Positions 1 through 7,982 of a stretch of DNA of 64,000 nt are shown here, one piece after another. Positions within the stretch are counted from its first letter, which is position 1. Each line of letters begins with the position of its first letter. Location of the stretch: NCBI RefSeq assembly GCF_022811725.1, contig NZ_CP094527.1, positions 5,580,001 through 5,644,000 of the forward strand, read 5' to 3'. A model generated the notes under the pieces. The model saw only the letters and a list, made by a program, of their open reading frames with translations, did not search any database and was not told where the DNA came from. Both the position numbers and the translations under genes were made by a program. The DNA is from Mucilaginibacter sp. SMC90 (lineage in GTDB: Bacteria > Bacteroidota > Bacteroidia > Sphingobacteriales > Sphingobacteriaceae).

Positions 1-1784
1 AAGCAACCGTAAAAACAGCAACAAAAAAACCTGCCGCTAAACCGGCGACTAAAAAAGCAGCGCCAAAACCGGCGACTAAAAAAGCTGCCGATAGCAAAGG
101 TTTAGGCGACGCTGCTGCAAAAGCCGCAACAGATACAACTAAAAAAGGCGGCGGTAACAATCCTAACGCTGCTGCCAATGGCGGTAGCTTATCAGAAGAA
201 ATTGTAGTAACCACAGCTTATAAACCGGTACTGGCCGATGCGGTAAAGATTCGTCGTAACCCCGACCTGGAAGATAAAGTGCCTTTTAAAGCACCATTGA
301 CTTACGCGCCGCTGGATAAACGCCAGGAACAAAACTCAGAGATCAGGCAGCTTGACCCTATGAAAAGGCCCGCCGAGCAGGATTCTGTTTTAACCAACAA
401 TTATGCTAAACTTGGTTTCGGTAACCTGAAAAGTATCTACGGCGAAGGTTATTTTGCAAACGGACGCGATGAGGCTTTACAGTTTGGCGGCTTTATTAAA
501 CACTTATCGCAGTCAGGTTCGCTGCAAAAACAAACACAAAGCCGCGATGATCTGGGTGTATTTGGCAAAAGCATCATTGGTGACAATAACGTATCGGGCC
601 GTATAAATTATAACCGCTTAGGCACCTATTTTTATGGTTACAATCAGGACGCTCCCGACAATACCTTTGTACCGACTAAACAGCATTTCAATACAATAAG
701 CGGCGAGGTTGAATTAGCCAAAAACTATAAAGATGTTGAAAACGATTTTACCTATGCTTTAAAATTAAAAGGCTATGCTTTCAGCAACGCTTACCAGGCA
801 CGTGAAAATAACGTGGTTATCTCAGGTTTTTTAAACCAAACCGTTAAGCAGTTTTATGCGGGTTTAAGCGCATCGTTAGATCTGGCCAGCCAGAAAGACA
901 GCCTTTACAGCCTTGGCAACAATATTGCAAGGATTAACCCATACATTAAATTTCAGGGCGATAACTATAAGATTGATGCAGGCGTTAACATCGTTAAAGA
1001 ATTTGGCGATTTTGGCAAGTTTTACATTTTCCCGGCTGCTAAATTGGAGGTACAGGTAATCCCTAAATATGTGCGCCTGTTTGTTGAGGCCAAAGGCGAT
1101 GTTAACCGTTCTTCATTGCATGATTTTGCCATGGTCAACCCTTTCCTTGGTCAAAACATCAACATTAAAAACTCGGTTGATCAGTTAGATATTAGTGCAG
1201 GCTTAAAAGGCACACTTGCTCCCGGTTTAAGCTTCAAAGCTTCCGTGTATCGCAACAGTATTAAAAACATGCCTTTAATGGTAAGCAATTTCTTGGCCGA
1301 GGGTAATAAATTCGCCGTTATTTATGATGATGGCAAAGCCCGCGTAAACGGGTTTAATGGCGAGCTGGATTTCAAAGCAACTGACGACTTTAACATTTTT
1401 GGCCGCGTTGAAATAAAAGATTACCAGCTGGCATCAGAAAAAGAACCATGGAACCTGCCTAAATTTTTATTAACTGCCGGTACTGCTATACACATTGATA
1501 GCAAACTAACAGTTACCGGTTCGTTGCTTATCCGCGGTTCAACAGCCGATAGGTTATTGGTGATTGATCCTACAAGCCCATCAAGCGGCCCACCGGTTTA
1601 CAACCAGGTTAAACAACCAATAAAAGGCTTTGGCGATCTGAGCGGTAGCGTAGAATATAAGATCAACAAAAAGTTTTCGGTATTTGCGCAGGCTAATAAT
1701 ATCCTGAGCAGTTCGTACCAAAATTGGCTATACTACCCTAACTACGGATTTAATATATTTGGCGGCGTAGGTTACGCATTTTAA
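1..1784 (+). CDS. TonB-dependent receptor-like outer-membrane beta-barrel protein, 5' end missing
   Basis: The reading frame is open from base 3, so the gene begins before the window and only its C-terminal ~594 residues are seen. The first ~50 residues are a low-complexity Ala/Lys/Pro stretch, built partly from a 20-bp direct repeat (39-58 and 66-85). A segment reading EEIVVTTAYKP follows, and then ~480 residues of alternating, aromatic-rich beta-strand sequence ending in GVGYAF, a usual barrel terminus with final Phe. I see no full plug domain in the visible part. It stands directly upstream of the HU/SPOR, ExbB, ExbD and TonB genes, an order common in Bacteroidota, so it is probably a TonB-linked barrel. 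The substrate is unknown. A GTG inside (279) is an internal codon and not the start. Confidence 0.7.
   Translation, partial: ATVKTATKKPAAKPATKKAAPKPATKKAADSKGLGDAAAKAATDTTKKGGGNNPNAAANGGSLSEEIVVTTAYKPVLADAVKIRRNPDLEDKVPFKAPLTYAPLDKRQEQNSEIRQLDPMKRPAEQDSVLTNNYAKLGFGNLKSIYGEGYFANGRDEALQFGGFIKHLSQSGSLQKQTQSRDDLGVFGKSIIGDNNVSGRINYNRLGTYFYGYNQDAPDNTFVPTKQHFNTISGEVELAKNYKDVENDFTYALKLKGYAFSNAYQARENNVVISGFLNQTVKQFYAGLSASLDLASQKDSLYSLGNNIARINPYIKFQGDNYKIDAGVNIVKEFGDFGKFYIFPAAKLEVQVIPKYVRLFVEAKGDVNRSSLHDFAMVNPFLGQNINIKNSVDQLDISAGLKGTLAPGLSFKASVYRNSIKNMPLMVSNFLAEGNKFAVIYDDGKARVNGFNGELDFKATDDFNIFGRVEIKDYQLASEKEPWNLPKFLLTAGTAIHIDSKLTVTGSLLIRGSTADRLLVIDPTSPSSGPPVYNQVKQPIKGFGDLSGSVEYKINKKFSVFAQANNILSSSYQNWLYYPNYGFNIFGGVGYAF
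39..85 (+). repeat. In-gene direct repeat coding a K/P/A segment
   Basis: AAACCGGCGACTAAAAAAGC occurs at 39-58 and again at 66-85, in the same frame, and encodes the repeated KPATKKAA motif of the low-complexity linker of the partial receptor. Such repeats can expand or contract by slippage. Confidence 0.7.
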
Positions 1785-1790
1785 GCGCTA

Positions 1791-1820
1791 TTTGATGTTT
1801 TAAAATTAACTGTATTTTTG
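1791..1820 (+). promoter_or_regulatory. Possible Bacteroidota-type promoter before the HU/SPOR gene
   Basis: TTTG at 1791-1794, an 18-base gap, then TATTTTTG at 1813-1820. This fits the group's -33 TTTG / -7 TAnnTTTG pattern. Transcription would start within a few bases of the ATG at 1825, giving a leaderless or near-leaderless message, which lowers confidence. Confidence 0.3.
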
Positions 1821-1824
1821 CCGG

Positions 1825-2892
1825 ATGGATATAGCCAATTATTTAAGCGAACTACTTGGCCGGTACACTGAAGTAAGTGTACCCGGCTTGGGCTGCTTTT
1901 CGCGCTTGCGCGTTAATGGCTATTACGATGATGCACAGGCAACTTTTTACCCGCCCGCACATAAACTGCATTTTGATCAGCAGCAAAAAAACGATGAGAT
2001 CTTAACTCAGTATATTGCCGAAAAGAAAAAGATCTCGCTGGCATCATCCAAATATTTCACCGAAAAATACATAAACAGCCTTAAGCAGGAACTGGCACTG
2101 CATGAAGTATCTTTTGCCCAGTTAGGCTGGTTTTATATGCAGGAAGGCCAAATTGCTTTCAGGCCGCAGGAGCAGGTGCCTGGCAGTGACCCTTTGTTTT
2201 TTGGCCTTACTCCGGCTGCGCTTAACAAAGTGAACTATGTACCTCCTCCCCCGCCGCCACCTCCGCTGCCCACGGCTATACCGTTACAGCAAACTTATAC
2301 TCCGCCTCCTGTAGCAACAATTCCGGCTAATAATAGCACCGAATACGTTGCTGATGAGCCGGAAGCCAAACGCGGCGCAAGCACCTGGATCATTATCGCA
2401 CTGGTAATAGTTGCTATTGCGGCTGCAGTATTTGGCGTGTATAAGTATAACCCTGCATTATTGCACCTTAACGACAAGGAAACTACAGATGAACCAAAGG
2501 TAGAAAAGCCGAAAGCAGTGCCTGTAGCCGAGCCTGATAGTACCAAAAAGGATTCTACCCCAACCGTTGCGGATACTGCTAAGGCAATTTCCCAGCCGGT
2601 TGCCGCGTTAAATAAAACCGTAGTTAATGAAGATACCATCTCAAAAACACATTACGAGCTTTTGGGAGGCGCATTCAAAACGGAGAAAGAGGCAAACAGA
2701 ACTATTGCCAATTATCAAAAAATGGGCCTGTCGGCTCATATTTTACAAAATGTACCGGGCAGATTGATCAAAGTTACCCTGGGTTCATTTTATGACCGCG
2801 ATGAGGCTGTAGCAGCCAAACAAAAAATAGTTGGTACAGGAAAACTTACTTCAGATAAAATAACAATACAACCATACAACCCTAAAAAATGA
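1825..2892 (+). CDS. HU-CCDC81-like / SPOR domain membrane protein
   Basis: A 355-residue single-pass protein. Residues 1-115 resemble the paired HU-CCDC81 bacterial domains (start MDIANYLSELLGRY, then VSVPGLGCF). Residues 140-165 are a Pro-rich linker. Residues ~188-207 are a hydrophobic membrane helix. Residues ~275-350 form a SPOR-type domain (YELLGGAFKTEKEANR ... VTLGSFYDRDEA). SPOR domains bind denuded glycan strands of peptidoglycan at division sites, so the protein probably links a cytoplasmic HU-like head to the septal cell wall. Its stop overlaps the start of exbB by four bases (ATGA), so it is translationally coupled to the energy-transduction genes. Domain assignments are from sequence recall and the exact role is inferred. 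Confidence 0.82.
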   Translation: MDIANYLSELLGRYTEVSVPGLGCFSRLRVNGYYDDAQATFYPPAHKLHFDQQQKNDEILTQYIAEKKKISLASSKYFTEKYINSLKQELALHEVSFAQLGWFYMQEGQIAFRPQEQVPGSDPLFFGLTPAALNKVNYVPPPPPPPPLPTAIPLQQTYTPPPVATIPANNSTEYVADEPEAKRGASTWIIIALVIVAIAAAVFGVYKYNPALLHLNDKETTDEPKVEKPKAVPVAEPDSTKKDSTPTVADTAKAISQPVAALNKTVVNEDTISKTHYELLGGAFKTEKEANRTIANYQKMGLSAHILQNVPGRLIKVTLGSFYDRDEAVAAKQKIVGTGKLTSDKITIQPYNPKK

Positions 2893-3602
2893 CGCTTTTA
2901 TTAATACAGCAACTTACAGATACCGCCAAACACCTGGCAGACACCGCAAACCACGCCGTAACAACCGCAGCCCTGCCAGCCGAAGACCTTCGCTTTGGCG
3001 ACCTGCTGATAAAAGGTGGCTGGGTAATGATCCCGATAGGTATTTTAGCTGTACTTGGGCTGGTAATATTTTTTGAGCGTTACTTTACCATCCGTAAAGC
3101 ATCCCGTAACGAATCAAACCTGATGGTGCAGGTACGTGCCAGTATTCATTCAGGCAATCTGGAATCGGCCATTGCTATTTGCCGTAACAACAATACCCCG
3201 CTTGGCCGGATGCTTCAAAAAGGCCTGCTGCGTATTGGCCGGCCGATAAAAGATATTGAAGGCGCTATCGAAAACGTTGGCAAGCTTGAGGTATCCAAAC
3301 TGGAAAAAAACATTGGCATCTTAGGTATCGTAGCTGGTATCGCGCCGATGTTCGGTTTCCTTGGTACAATTGCCGGTGTAATCAAGATCTTTTATGATAT
3401 CTCAAAAACAGATAACATCAGCATGGGTGTAATTTCGGGCGGTTTGTACGTAAAAATGGTAACGTCGGCTGCGGGTTTATTTGTTGGTATCGTAGCTTAT
3501 GTATGCTACCACGTTTTAAATATGATGGTTGATAAAGTGATCCTGAAACTGGAAACCGATGCCATTGAATTTATTGACCTGTTAGAGGAACCAAGCAAAT
3601 GA
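2889..3602 (+). CDS. exbB: MotA/TolQ/ExbB proton channel family protein
   Basis: A 237-residue inner-membrane protein. It has a periplasmic N-terminal stretch, a first membrane helix near residues 45-65 (WVMIPIGILAVLGLVIFF), a long cytoplasmic loop, and two further helices near 140-165 (GILGIVAGIAPMFGFLGTIAG) and 183-207. The conserved APMFGFLGT segment is the ExbB/TolQ signature around the proton path. With ExbD it would form the proton-driven motor that energises TonB. It overlaps the SPOR gene before it and exbD after it by four bases each, showing a tight operon. Length is normal for the family. Confidence 0.93.
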   Translation: MTLLLIQQLTDTAKHLADTANHAVTTAALPAEDLRFGDLLIKGGWVMIPIGILAVLGLVIFFERYFTIRKASRNESNLMVQVRASIHSGNLESAIAICRNNNTPLGRMLQKGLLRIGRPIKDIEGAIENVGKLEVSKLEKNIGILGIVAGIAPMFGFLGTIAGVIKIFYDISKTDNISMGVISGGLYVKMVTSAAGLFVGIVAYVCYHVLNMMVDKVILKLETDAIEFIDLLEEPSK

Positions 3603-4000
3603 ATTTAAGAAAACGACACAGGGGCGCATCGGCAGAAGTACATACATCGGCAATGAACGATATTATGTTCTTCCTGTTGCTGTTTTTCCTCATAGCTTCA
3701 ACAGTTACTAACCCTAACGTTATCAAGCTGGTATTGCCTAAATCATCAACCGGGCAATCAGTATCTAAAAAGACGATTACGGTATCAGTAACTAAAGATC
3801 TGAAATACTACGTTGATAAAAAAGAGATCCCGGTAGATGCCCTGCAAACCACACTTGCAGGCTATAAAAACCTGGCTACTGAGCTTACCATAGTTTTATA
3901 TGTTGATAAAACTGTAGCCATACAGGATGTGGTACAGGTAATGGATGTAGCTCAGAAATTGAATATTAAACTGGTTTTAGCAACGGAACCAAAGGGATAA
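3599..4000 (+). CDS. exbD: Biopolymer transporter ExbD
   Basis: A 133-residue protein with a short basic cytoplasmic N terminus, one membrane helix at ~22-38 (IMFFLLLFFLIAST) and a periplasmic domain. Asp21, just before the helix (SAMNDIMFFLL), is the conserved proton-carrying aspartate of ExbD/TolR. Its ATG overlaps the exbB stop (ATGA). It acts with ExbB and with the TonB encoded after a 216-bp gap. Confidence 0.93.
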   Translation: MNLRKRHRGASAEVHTSAMNDIMFFLLLFFLIASTVTNPNVIKLVLPKSSTGQSVSKKTITVSVTKDLKYYVDKKEIPVDALQTTLAGYKNLATELTIVLYVDKTVAIQDVVQVMDVAQKLNIKLVLATEPKG

Positions 4001-4001
4001 C

Positions 4002-4081
4002 AGTGGCAGTTGCAGTTTAAGGTTTGCAGCAACTTATTGCAGTAATTTACTGTATTGGTTTAAACAAACTGCCACTTTTTT
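4002..4081 (+). terminator. Terminator-like hairpin with T run after exbD
   Basis: AGTGGCAGTT (4002-4011) pairs with AACTGCCACT (4067-4076), followed by a run of T to 4081. The loop is long (~55 bases) and itself contains repeated GCAG words, so termination may be partial. The hairpin separates exbD from tonB. Confidence 0.45.
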
Positions 4082-4139
4082 ATAAAAGTAGGCAGTTGGC
4101 AGTTTTGAGTAGGCAGTTAATACTTAATGCTAAACTTAA

Positions 4140-4147
4140 TAACTTTG
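4140..4147 (+). promoter_or_regulatory. -7 element (TAACTTTG) before tonB
   Basis: TAACTTTG matches the Bacteroidota TAnnTTTG -7 consensus and lies 69 bases before the tonB ATG, downstream of the exbD hairpin. No good -33 TTTG is present at the expected spacing. It suggests tonB can be transcribed independently. Confidence 0.35.
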
Positions 4148-4216
4148 CCAGCTGCAATAATATAAAATAACTGCAACTGCTTACCACAAATTAAGCAAAC
4201 TGCAAACTGAACAAAA

Positions 4217-5035
4217 ATGGAGTACAGGGAAGAAAATAACTATCCGAAAGCATTTATAGCAACAGGCATTATCATGGCTGTGCTGATAGCGGCATGTTAT
4301 TTTATTGTGTTTAAAAATCCGCCGGTTGAAGAAAACGGAACAGGCGGTATCCTTGTGAACTATGGTACGGTTGATGAAGGTATGGGCGATGATTACATGA
4401 GTACGGAAGAACCTTCTGTAGCCGAAAAAGCCAACCATACCAAACCCGATAAAGTTACCGAATCAAAACCTACCGAAGAAAAGCCAACACCCGAAAGCAG
4501 CGAAAAAACGGTAGTGACACAAAATAATGAAGATGCGCCTGAAGTGGCTGCACCTACCAAAAAACCAAGTCAGAACGTGGCTCCTACCCCTCCGGTGAAA
4601 ACGCCGCCTGCAAAGCCTACAGTTAATCAAAACGCACTGTACAAAGGCAAAGCATCAACCGGTACCGGCGAGGGTGATGGTACAGGCAAAACTCCGGGCA
4701 ACCAGGGTAAAACTACAGGTACTACACTTACCAATAACTATAATGGTACAGGATCAGGCAATGGCGGCAGCCTGAATATGGCACAGCGTAACTTTGTAAG
4801 CCGTCCGTCTGTAAGTGATGATAACCGGCAAAGCGGCAAAATTGTGGTTGATATCAGGGTTGATAAGGACGGGAATGTAACTTACGCCCGTGCCGGAGCC
4901 CGCGGTACTACCATATCAGATGCAGGTCTGCTTCAAAAATGCGAAGACGCCGTAAAAAACTCCAAACTCAACCCGCTTGATAATGCCCCCGATCAGCAGC
5001 AGGGTACTGTTGTTTTTGTATTTAAAGTAAATTGA
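4217..5035 (+). CDS. tonB: Energy transducer TonB
   Basis: A 272-residue protein with one N-terminal membrane helix (~11-31, KAFIATGIIMAVLIAACYFIVF), a Pro/Lys/Glu-rich periplasm-spanning region (~75-150), a Gly/Asn/Thr-rich spacer (~150-190) and a TonB-type C-terminal domain (~205-272, GKIVVDIRVDKDGNVTYARAG to VVFVFKVN). TonB carries the ExbB/ExbD motor's energy to outer-membrane receptors, several of which are in this window. It follows exbD by 216 bp, across a hairpin and a possible promoter, so it may be partly uncoupled. Family membership is well supported; which receptors it serves is inferred. Confidence 0.88.
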   Translation: MEYREENNYPKAFIATGIIMAVLIAACYFIVFKNPPVEENGTGGILVNYGTVDEGMGDDYMSTEEPSVAEKANHTKPDKVTESKPTEEKPTPESSEKTVVTQNNEDAPEVAAPTKKPSQNVAPTPPVKTPPAKPTVNQNALYKGKASTGTGEGDGTGKTPGNQGKTTGTTLTNNYNGTGSGNGGSLNMAQRNFVSRPSVSDDNRQSGKIVVDIRVDKDGNVTYARAGARGTTISDAGLLQKCEDAVKNSKLNPLDNAPDQQQGTVVFVFKVN

Positions 5036-5057
5036 TTTCTGCGAAAGCAGATGGATT

Positions 5058-5190
5058 ATAGTTCATGGTTCATAGCCAGGCTATTGCATATTATTACAAT
5101 TACCCGTAATTTTTAAAGTGCAACAGTATTACTTTTGCCTCGTAAAGTAGTGGTTCAAACCATGAACCATGAACTATCAGCCATGAACTA
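5058..5190 (+). repeat. ATGAACCATGAAC-type interspersed repeat overlapping the folC start
   Basis: A 16-bp perfect inverted repeat (ATAGTTCATGGTTCAT at 5058-5073; ATGAACCATGAACTAT at 5162-5177), plus a further CCATGAACTA at 5181-5190. The same words recur at 16314-16361. The two right-hand repeat units supply in-frame ATG codons for folC (5162 and 5183). Confidence 0.6.
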
Positions 5191-6496
5191 CAACGAAACC
5201 ATCCAATACCTATATACGCAGCTCCCCATGTTTACGCGTGACGGAGCTTCGGCATTTAAGAAAGACCTTACCAATACGCTTGAACTTTGCAGGCGGCTGG
5301 ATAACCCTCAGCATAAATTTAAAAGTGTACACACAGGCGGTACCAATGGCAAAGGTTCAACTTCGCATATGTTAGCCGCCATTTTGCAAACTGCAGGCTA
5401 CAAAACCGGGCTTTATACCTCTCCACATTTAAAAGATTTCCGTGAGCGGATCCGCATTAACGGTCAAATGATCAGCGAGCAAACAGTTATTGATTTTGTT
5501 GAAGATCATAAAACAGACTTTGAAGAGATAGCCCCTTCTTTTTTTGAGATGACCGTTGCACTTGCCTTTGATGTTTTTGCAAAGGAAAAAGTAGATATAG
5601 CCATCATTGAAGTAGGGCTTGGCGGCAGACTGGATTCAACTAATGTGATTACCCCTCTCCTGTCTGTAATTACCAACATAGGTTGGGACCACATGAATAT
5701 GCTGGGTAATACTTTGCCACTTATAGCAGGTGAAAAAGCAGGAATTATAAAGCCCGGTGTTCCGGTTATTATCGGAGAAAAACAGGATGAAGTAGCCAAA
5801 GTTTTTATTGACAAAGCCAGTGAAACTCACAGCAAGATCTGGTTTGCATCAGAAGAATGGATTGTAGAAAAGGTTAAAGGCGAAAGGCAAAAGGTAAAAG
5901 GTGGTGCTGATGAGCTGTTGGAGATCCATATCCAAAATAAAGGCTTTGAATTTAAAACTTACGACTTAGCACTCGACCTCCCCGGCACTTATCAGCTTAA
6001 AAATGTAAAAACGGTTTTATCTGCCGTTGATGAACTACAGAAACAAGATTTTATAATTTCTGATGATCATATCCAAACGGCCCTGAAACAGGTGAAAATC
6101 CTTACCGGTTTACATGGCCGTTGGGAAACATTAAGCCATGATCCCCTTACCATTTGTGATACAGGGCATAACCCGGATGGTATTGAGGAAGTAATGAAAA
6201 ATATTGCCGCTGTTAAATACAACCACCTGCATATGGTGATTGGTATGGTAAACGATAAGGACACCGGAAAGGTACTACCAATGTTTCCGAAAGACGCTAC
6301 CTATTACTTCTGCAAGCCTGATATTCCCCGCGGACTGGATGCCGAAATCATGAAAACCCAGGCCGAAGCTCATGGTTTAATTTGCGAAGCTTTCCCATCG
6401 GTAAAAGAAGCCTTGCTATCGGCACAAAAAAATGCGGGCAGTAATGATCTTGTTTTTGTTGGAGGAAGCACCTTTGTGGTAGCAGAGGTGGTATGA
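5183..6496 (+). CDS. folC: Bifunctional folylpolyglutamate synthase / dihydrofolate synthase
   Basis: A Mur-ligase-family enzyme that adds glutamate to dihydropteroate and to folates using ATP. From ATG 5183 it has 437 residues, normal for FolC. The P-loop TGGTNGKGST is at residues ~51-60, TSPHLKDFRERIRING follows, and the C-terminal domain carries DTGHNPDGI. The start is uncertain: ATG 5162 and TTG 5135 are in frame upstream, but 5183 best matches family N termini. Residues ~230-240 (KVKGERQKVKG) look like a translated intergenic repeat inserted in frame. The gene lies 147 bases after tonB. Confidence 0.92.
   Translation: MNYNETIQYLYTQLPMFTRDGASAFKKDLTNTLELCRRLDNPQHKFKSVHTGGTNGKGSTSHMLAAILQTAGYKTGLYTSPHLKDFRERIRINGQMISEQTVIDFVEDHKTDFEEIAPSFFEMTVALAFDVFAKEKVDIAIIEVGLGGRLDSTNVITPLLSVITNIGWDHMNMLGNTLPLIAGEKAGIIKPGVPVIIGEKQDEVAKVFIDKASETHSKIWFASEEWIVEKVKGERQKVKGGADELLEIHIQNKGFEFKTYDLALDLPGTYQLKNVKTVLSAVDELQKQDFIISDDHIQTALKQVKILTGLHGRWETLSHDPLTICDTGHNPDGIEEVMKNIAAVKYNHLHMVIGMVNDKDTGKVLPMFPKDATYYFCKPDIPRGLDAEIMKTQAEAHGLICEAFPSVKEALLSAQKNAGSNDLVFVGGSTFVVAEVV
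5870..5901 (+). repeat. AAAGG-rich repeat inserted in frame in folC
   Basis: The segment is made of AAGGTTAAAGG / CGAAAGGC / AAAAGGTAAAAGG words and encodes a basic KVKGERQKVKGG peptide that is out of character with the rest of the enzyme. It resembles purine-rich intergenic repeats seen in related genomes. The frame is kept. Confidence 0.45.
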
Positions 6497-6510
6497 TTTT
6501 TTAAAGGCGT

Positions 6511-6586
6511 CATTGCGAGGTACGAAGCAATCGCGAACTATACAGAGCAGCTCTGCTTATAGGGGATTGCTTCGTACCTCGCAATG
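6511..6586. repeat. CATTGCGAGG palindromic repeat (family A), copy 1
   Basis: Two 22-bp arms are perfect inverted copies: 6511-6532 (begins CATTGCGAGGTACGAAGC) and 6565-6586. The ~32-base loop is AT-rich. It lies between folC and the aldo-keto reductase gene and could act as a transcription stop. Related, less perfect copies are at 13696-13804 and 48583-48672. Confidence 0.8.
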
Positions 6587-6686
6587 AAGCAGTGAGATAT
6601 AAATCCCCCCCAATTAAACTGTCAAAAACGCCTTTATTAATCTGCCTAAAATTCTATTTTTACTCCTCCAATCCTTACCTTAAAAT

Positions 6687-7679
6687 ATGACATACATCGC
6701 ATCTGCCAACAGGTATCAAACTATGCAGTACCGCCGCTGTGGTAACAGCGGCATCAAGCTTCCGGCTATTTCACTGGGCCTCTGGCACAATTTCGGCCAC
6801 GTTGATGTTGCCGATAATTACCGCAAAATATTACATCTCGCATTTGATAGCGGCATCACCCATTTTGATCTCGCTAATAACTACGGTCCGCCTCCGGGCT
6901 CGGCTGAAGAAAACTTTGGCAAGATCCTGAAAGAAGATTTTCGCGATTACCGTGACGAGCTTATCATATCAAGCAAAGCGGGTTACACCATGTGGCCAGG
7001 CCCTTATGGCGATTGGGGATCAAAAAAATACCTGGTAGCCAGTCTTGATCAAAGCCTTAAACGTATGGGCTTGGATTACGTCGACATCTTTTATCATCAC
7101 CGTCCGGATCCCAACACGCCGCTTGAAGAAACCATGGCTGCGTTAGATCTGATCGTTCGCCAGGGAAAAGCGTTGTATGTTGGTATTTCCAACTACCCTG
7201 CCGAACTCGCTTCAAAGGCTATTAAAATACTTAAGGACCTTGGTACACCATGTCTTATTCATCAACCCAAATACTCTATGTTTGAACGCTGGGTTGAAGG
7301 TGGCCTCATGAATGTTTTAGGTAATGAAGGTGTTGGCTGTATCCCCTTTTCGCCATTGGCACAAGGCTTACTGACAGACAAATATCTTCACGGAATTCCG
7401 GAAGATTCAAGAGCGGCGCGGCCAACAGGCTTCCTTCAAAAAAGTCATATCACTGATGAACGCCTGAGCCAGATCAGGGACCTGAACAGCCTTGCTGTAC
7501 AACGGGGGCAGTCGCTGGCCCAAATGGCGCTGGCCTGGATCCTGAAAGATGAGCGCGTAACATCAGTATTGATAGGTGCGAGCAGGCCGGAACAATTGTC
7601 TGATTCATTAAGAGCATTGGATAACCTTCAATTTTCGACAGAGGACTTAGCAAAGATAGAAGAGATTTTAGCCCCCTAA
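6687..7679 (+). CDS. gpr: Aldo/keto reductase, L-glyceraldehyde-3-phosphate reductase (YghZ/Gpr) type
   Basis: A 330-residue NADPH-dependent (beta/alpha)8 reductase. The catalytic tetrad can be read as Asp61, Tyr66 (DLANNYGPPPGSAEE), Lys97 (SSKAGY) and His137 (FYHHRPDP). The DLANNYGPPPGSAEENFG and MWPGPYGDWGSKKY blocks are typical of the YghZ/Gpr subgroup, which reduces L-glyceraldehyde 3-phosphate and methylglyoxal. The C-terminal LIGASRPEQLSD is the cofactor-binding end. It is flanked by repeats on both sides and looks monocistronic. Confidence 0.85.
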   Translation: MTYIASANRYQTMQYRRCGNSGIKLPAISLGLWHNFGHVDVADNYRKILHLAFDSGITHFDLANNYGPPPGSAEENFGKILKEDFRDYRDELIISSKAGYTMWPGPYGDWGSKKYLVASLDQSLKRMGLDYVDIFYHHRPDPNTPLEETMAALDLIVRQGKALYVGISNYPAELASKAIKILKDLGTPCLIHQPKYSMFERWVEGGLMNVLGNEGVGCIPFSPLAQGLLTDKYLHGIPEDSRAARPTGFLQKSHITDERLSQIRDLNSLAVQRGQSLAQMALAWILKDERVTSVLIGASRPEQLSDSLRALDNLQFSTEDLAKIEEILAP

Positions 7680-7724
7680 TCCGCTAAAGGGGAACTAATC
7701 AAAGGAAATCAGTTTCAAATGTGA

Positions 7725-7863
7725 CACCTAACGGAGCCAATATCAGCGCCAACATGCCGACAAACACAACACTCCTGCGTAGTTTAAAGAAATAGATAAT
7801 ACACTCCGTAGGAGTATCGTGTTTATAGGAAACAAAATGGAAATTTTAAGGCTCCGTTAGGTG
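7725..7863. repeat. Inverted-repeat element (family B) between 7.7 and 7.9 kb
   Basis: CACCTAACGGAGCC (7725-7738) and its exact inverse GGCTCCGTTAGGTG (7850-7863) bracket 111 bases. Inside is a smaller palindrome ACTCCGTAGGAGT (7803-7815) and an ACACTCCTGCGTAG half-copy. It fills most of the 303-base gap between the reductase and the Gfo/Idh gene. It looks like a small non-coding mobile or REP-like element; no protein is encoded. Confidence 0.7.
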
Positions 7864-7982
7864 CCCCGTATTTACGATTGATTTTAAAAGGCGATTTCTC
7901 TGGGAGAACTATCCCGAAGTACTTTATAAGTATAAAAAAATAACTATTTTCAAATCCCAATCAAGGGAATTTAGAAAGCAAT

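Noticed and set aside
279..284. GTG at 279 as start of the first gene
   Set aside because: The same frame is open to the window edge and continues upstream with sensible receptor-like sequence, so this is an internal Val codon.
2295..2639. 114-codon minus-strand frame inside the HU/SPOR gene
   Set aside because: Low-complexity Ala/Ser/Val product with no domain; it mirrors the coding bias of the well-supported gene on the plus strand.
4011..4130. Repeated GCAGTT words after exbD considered as a tandem repeat or operator array
   Set aside because: Spacing and sequence are irregular; only the AGTGGCAGTT/AACTGCCACT hairpin is clear.
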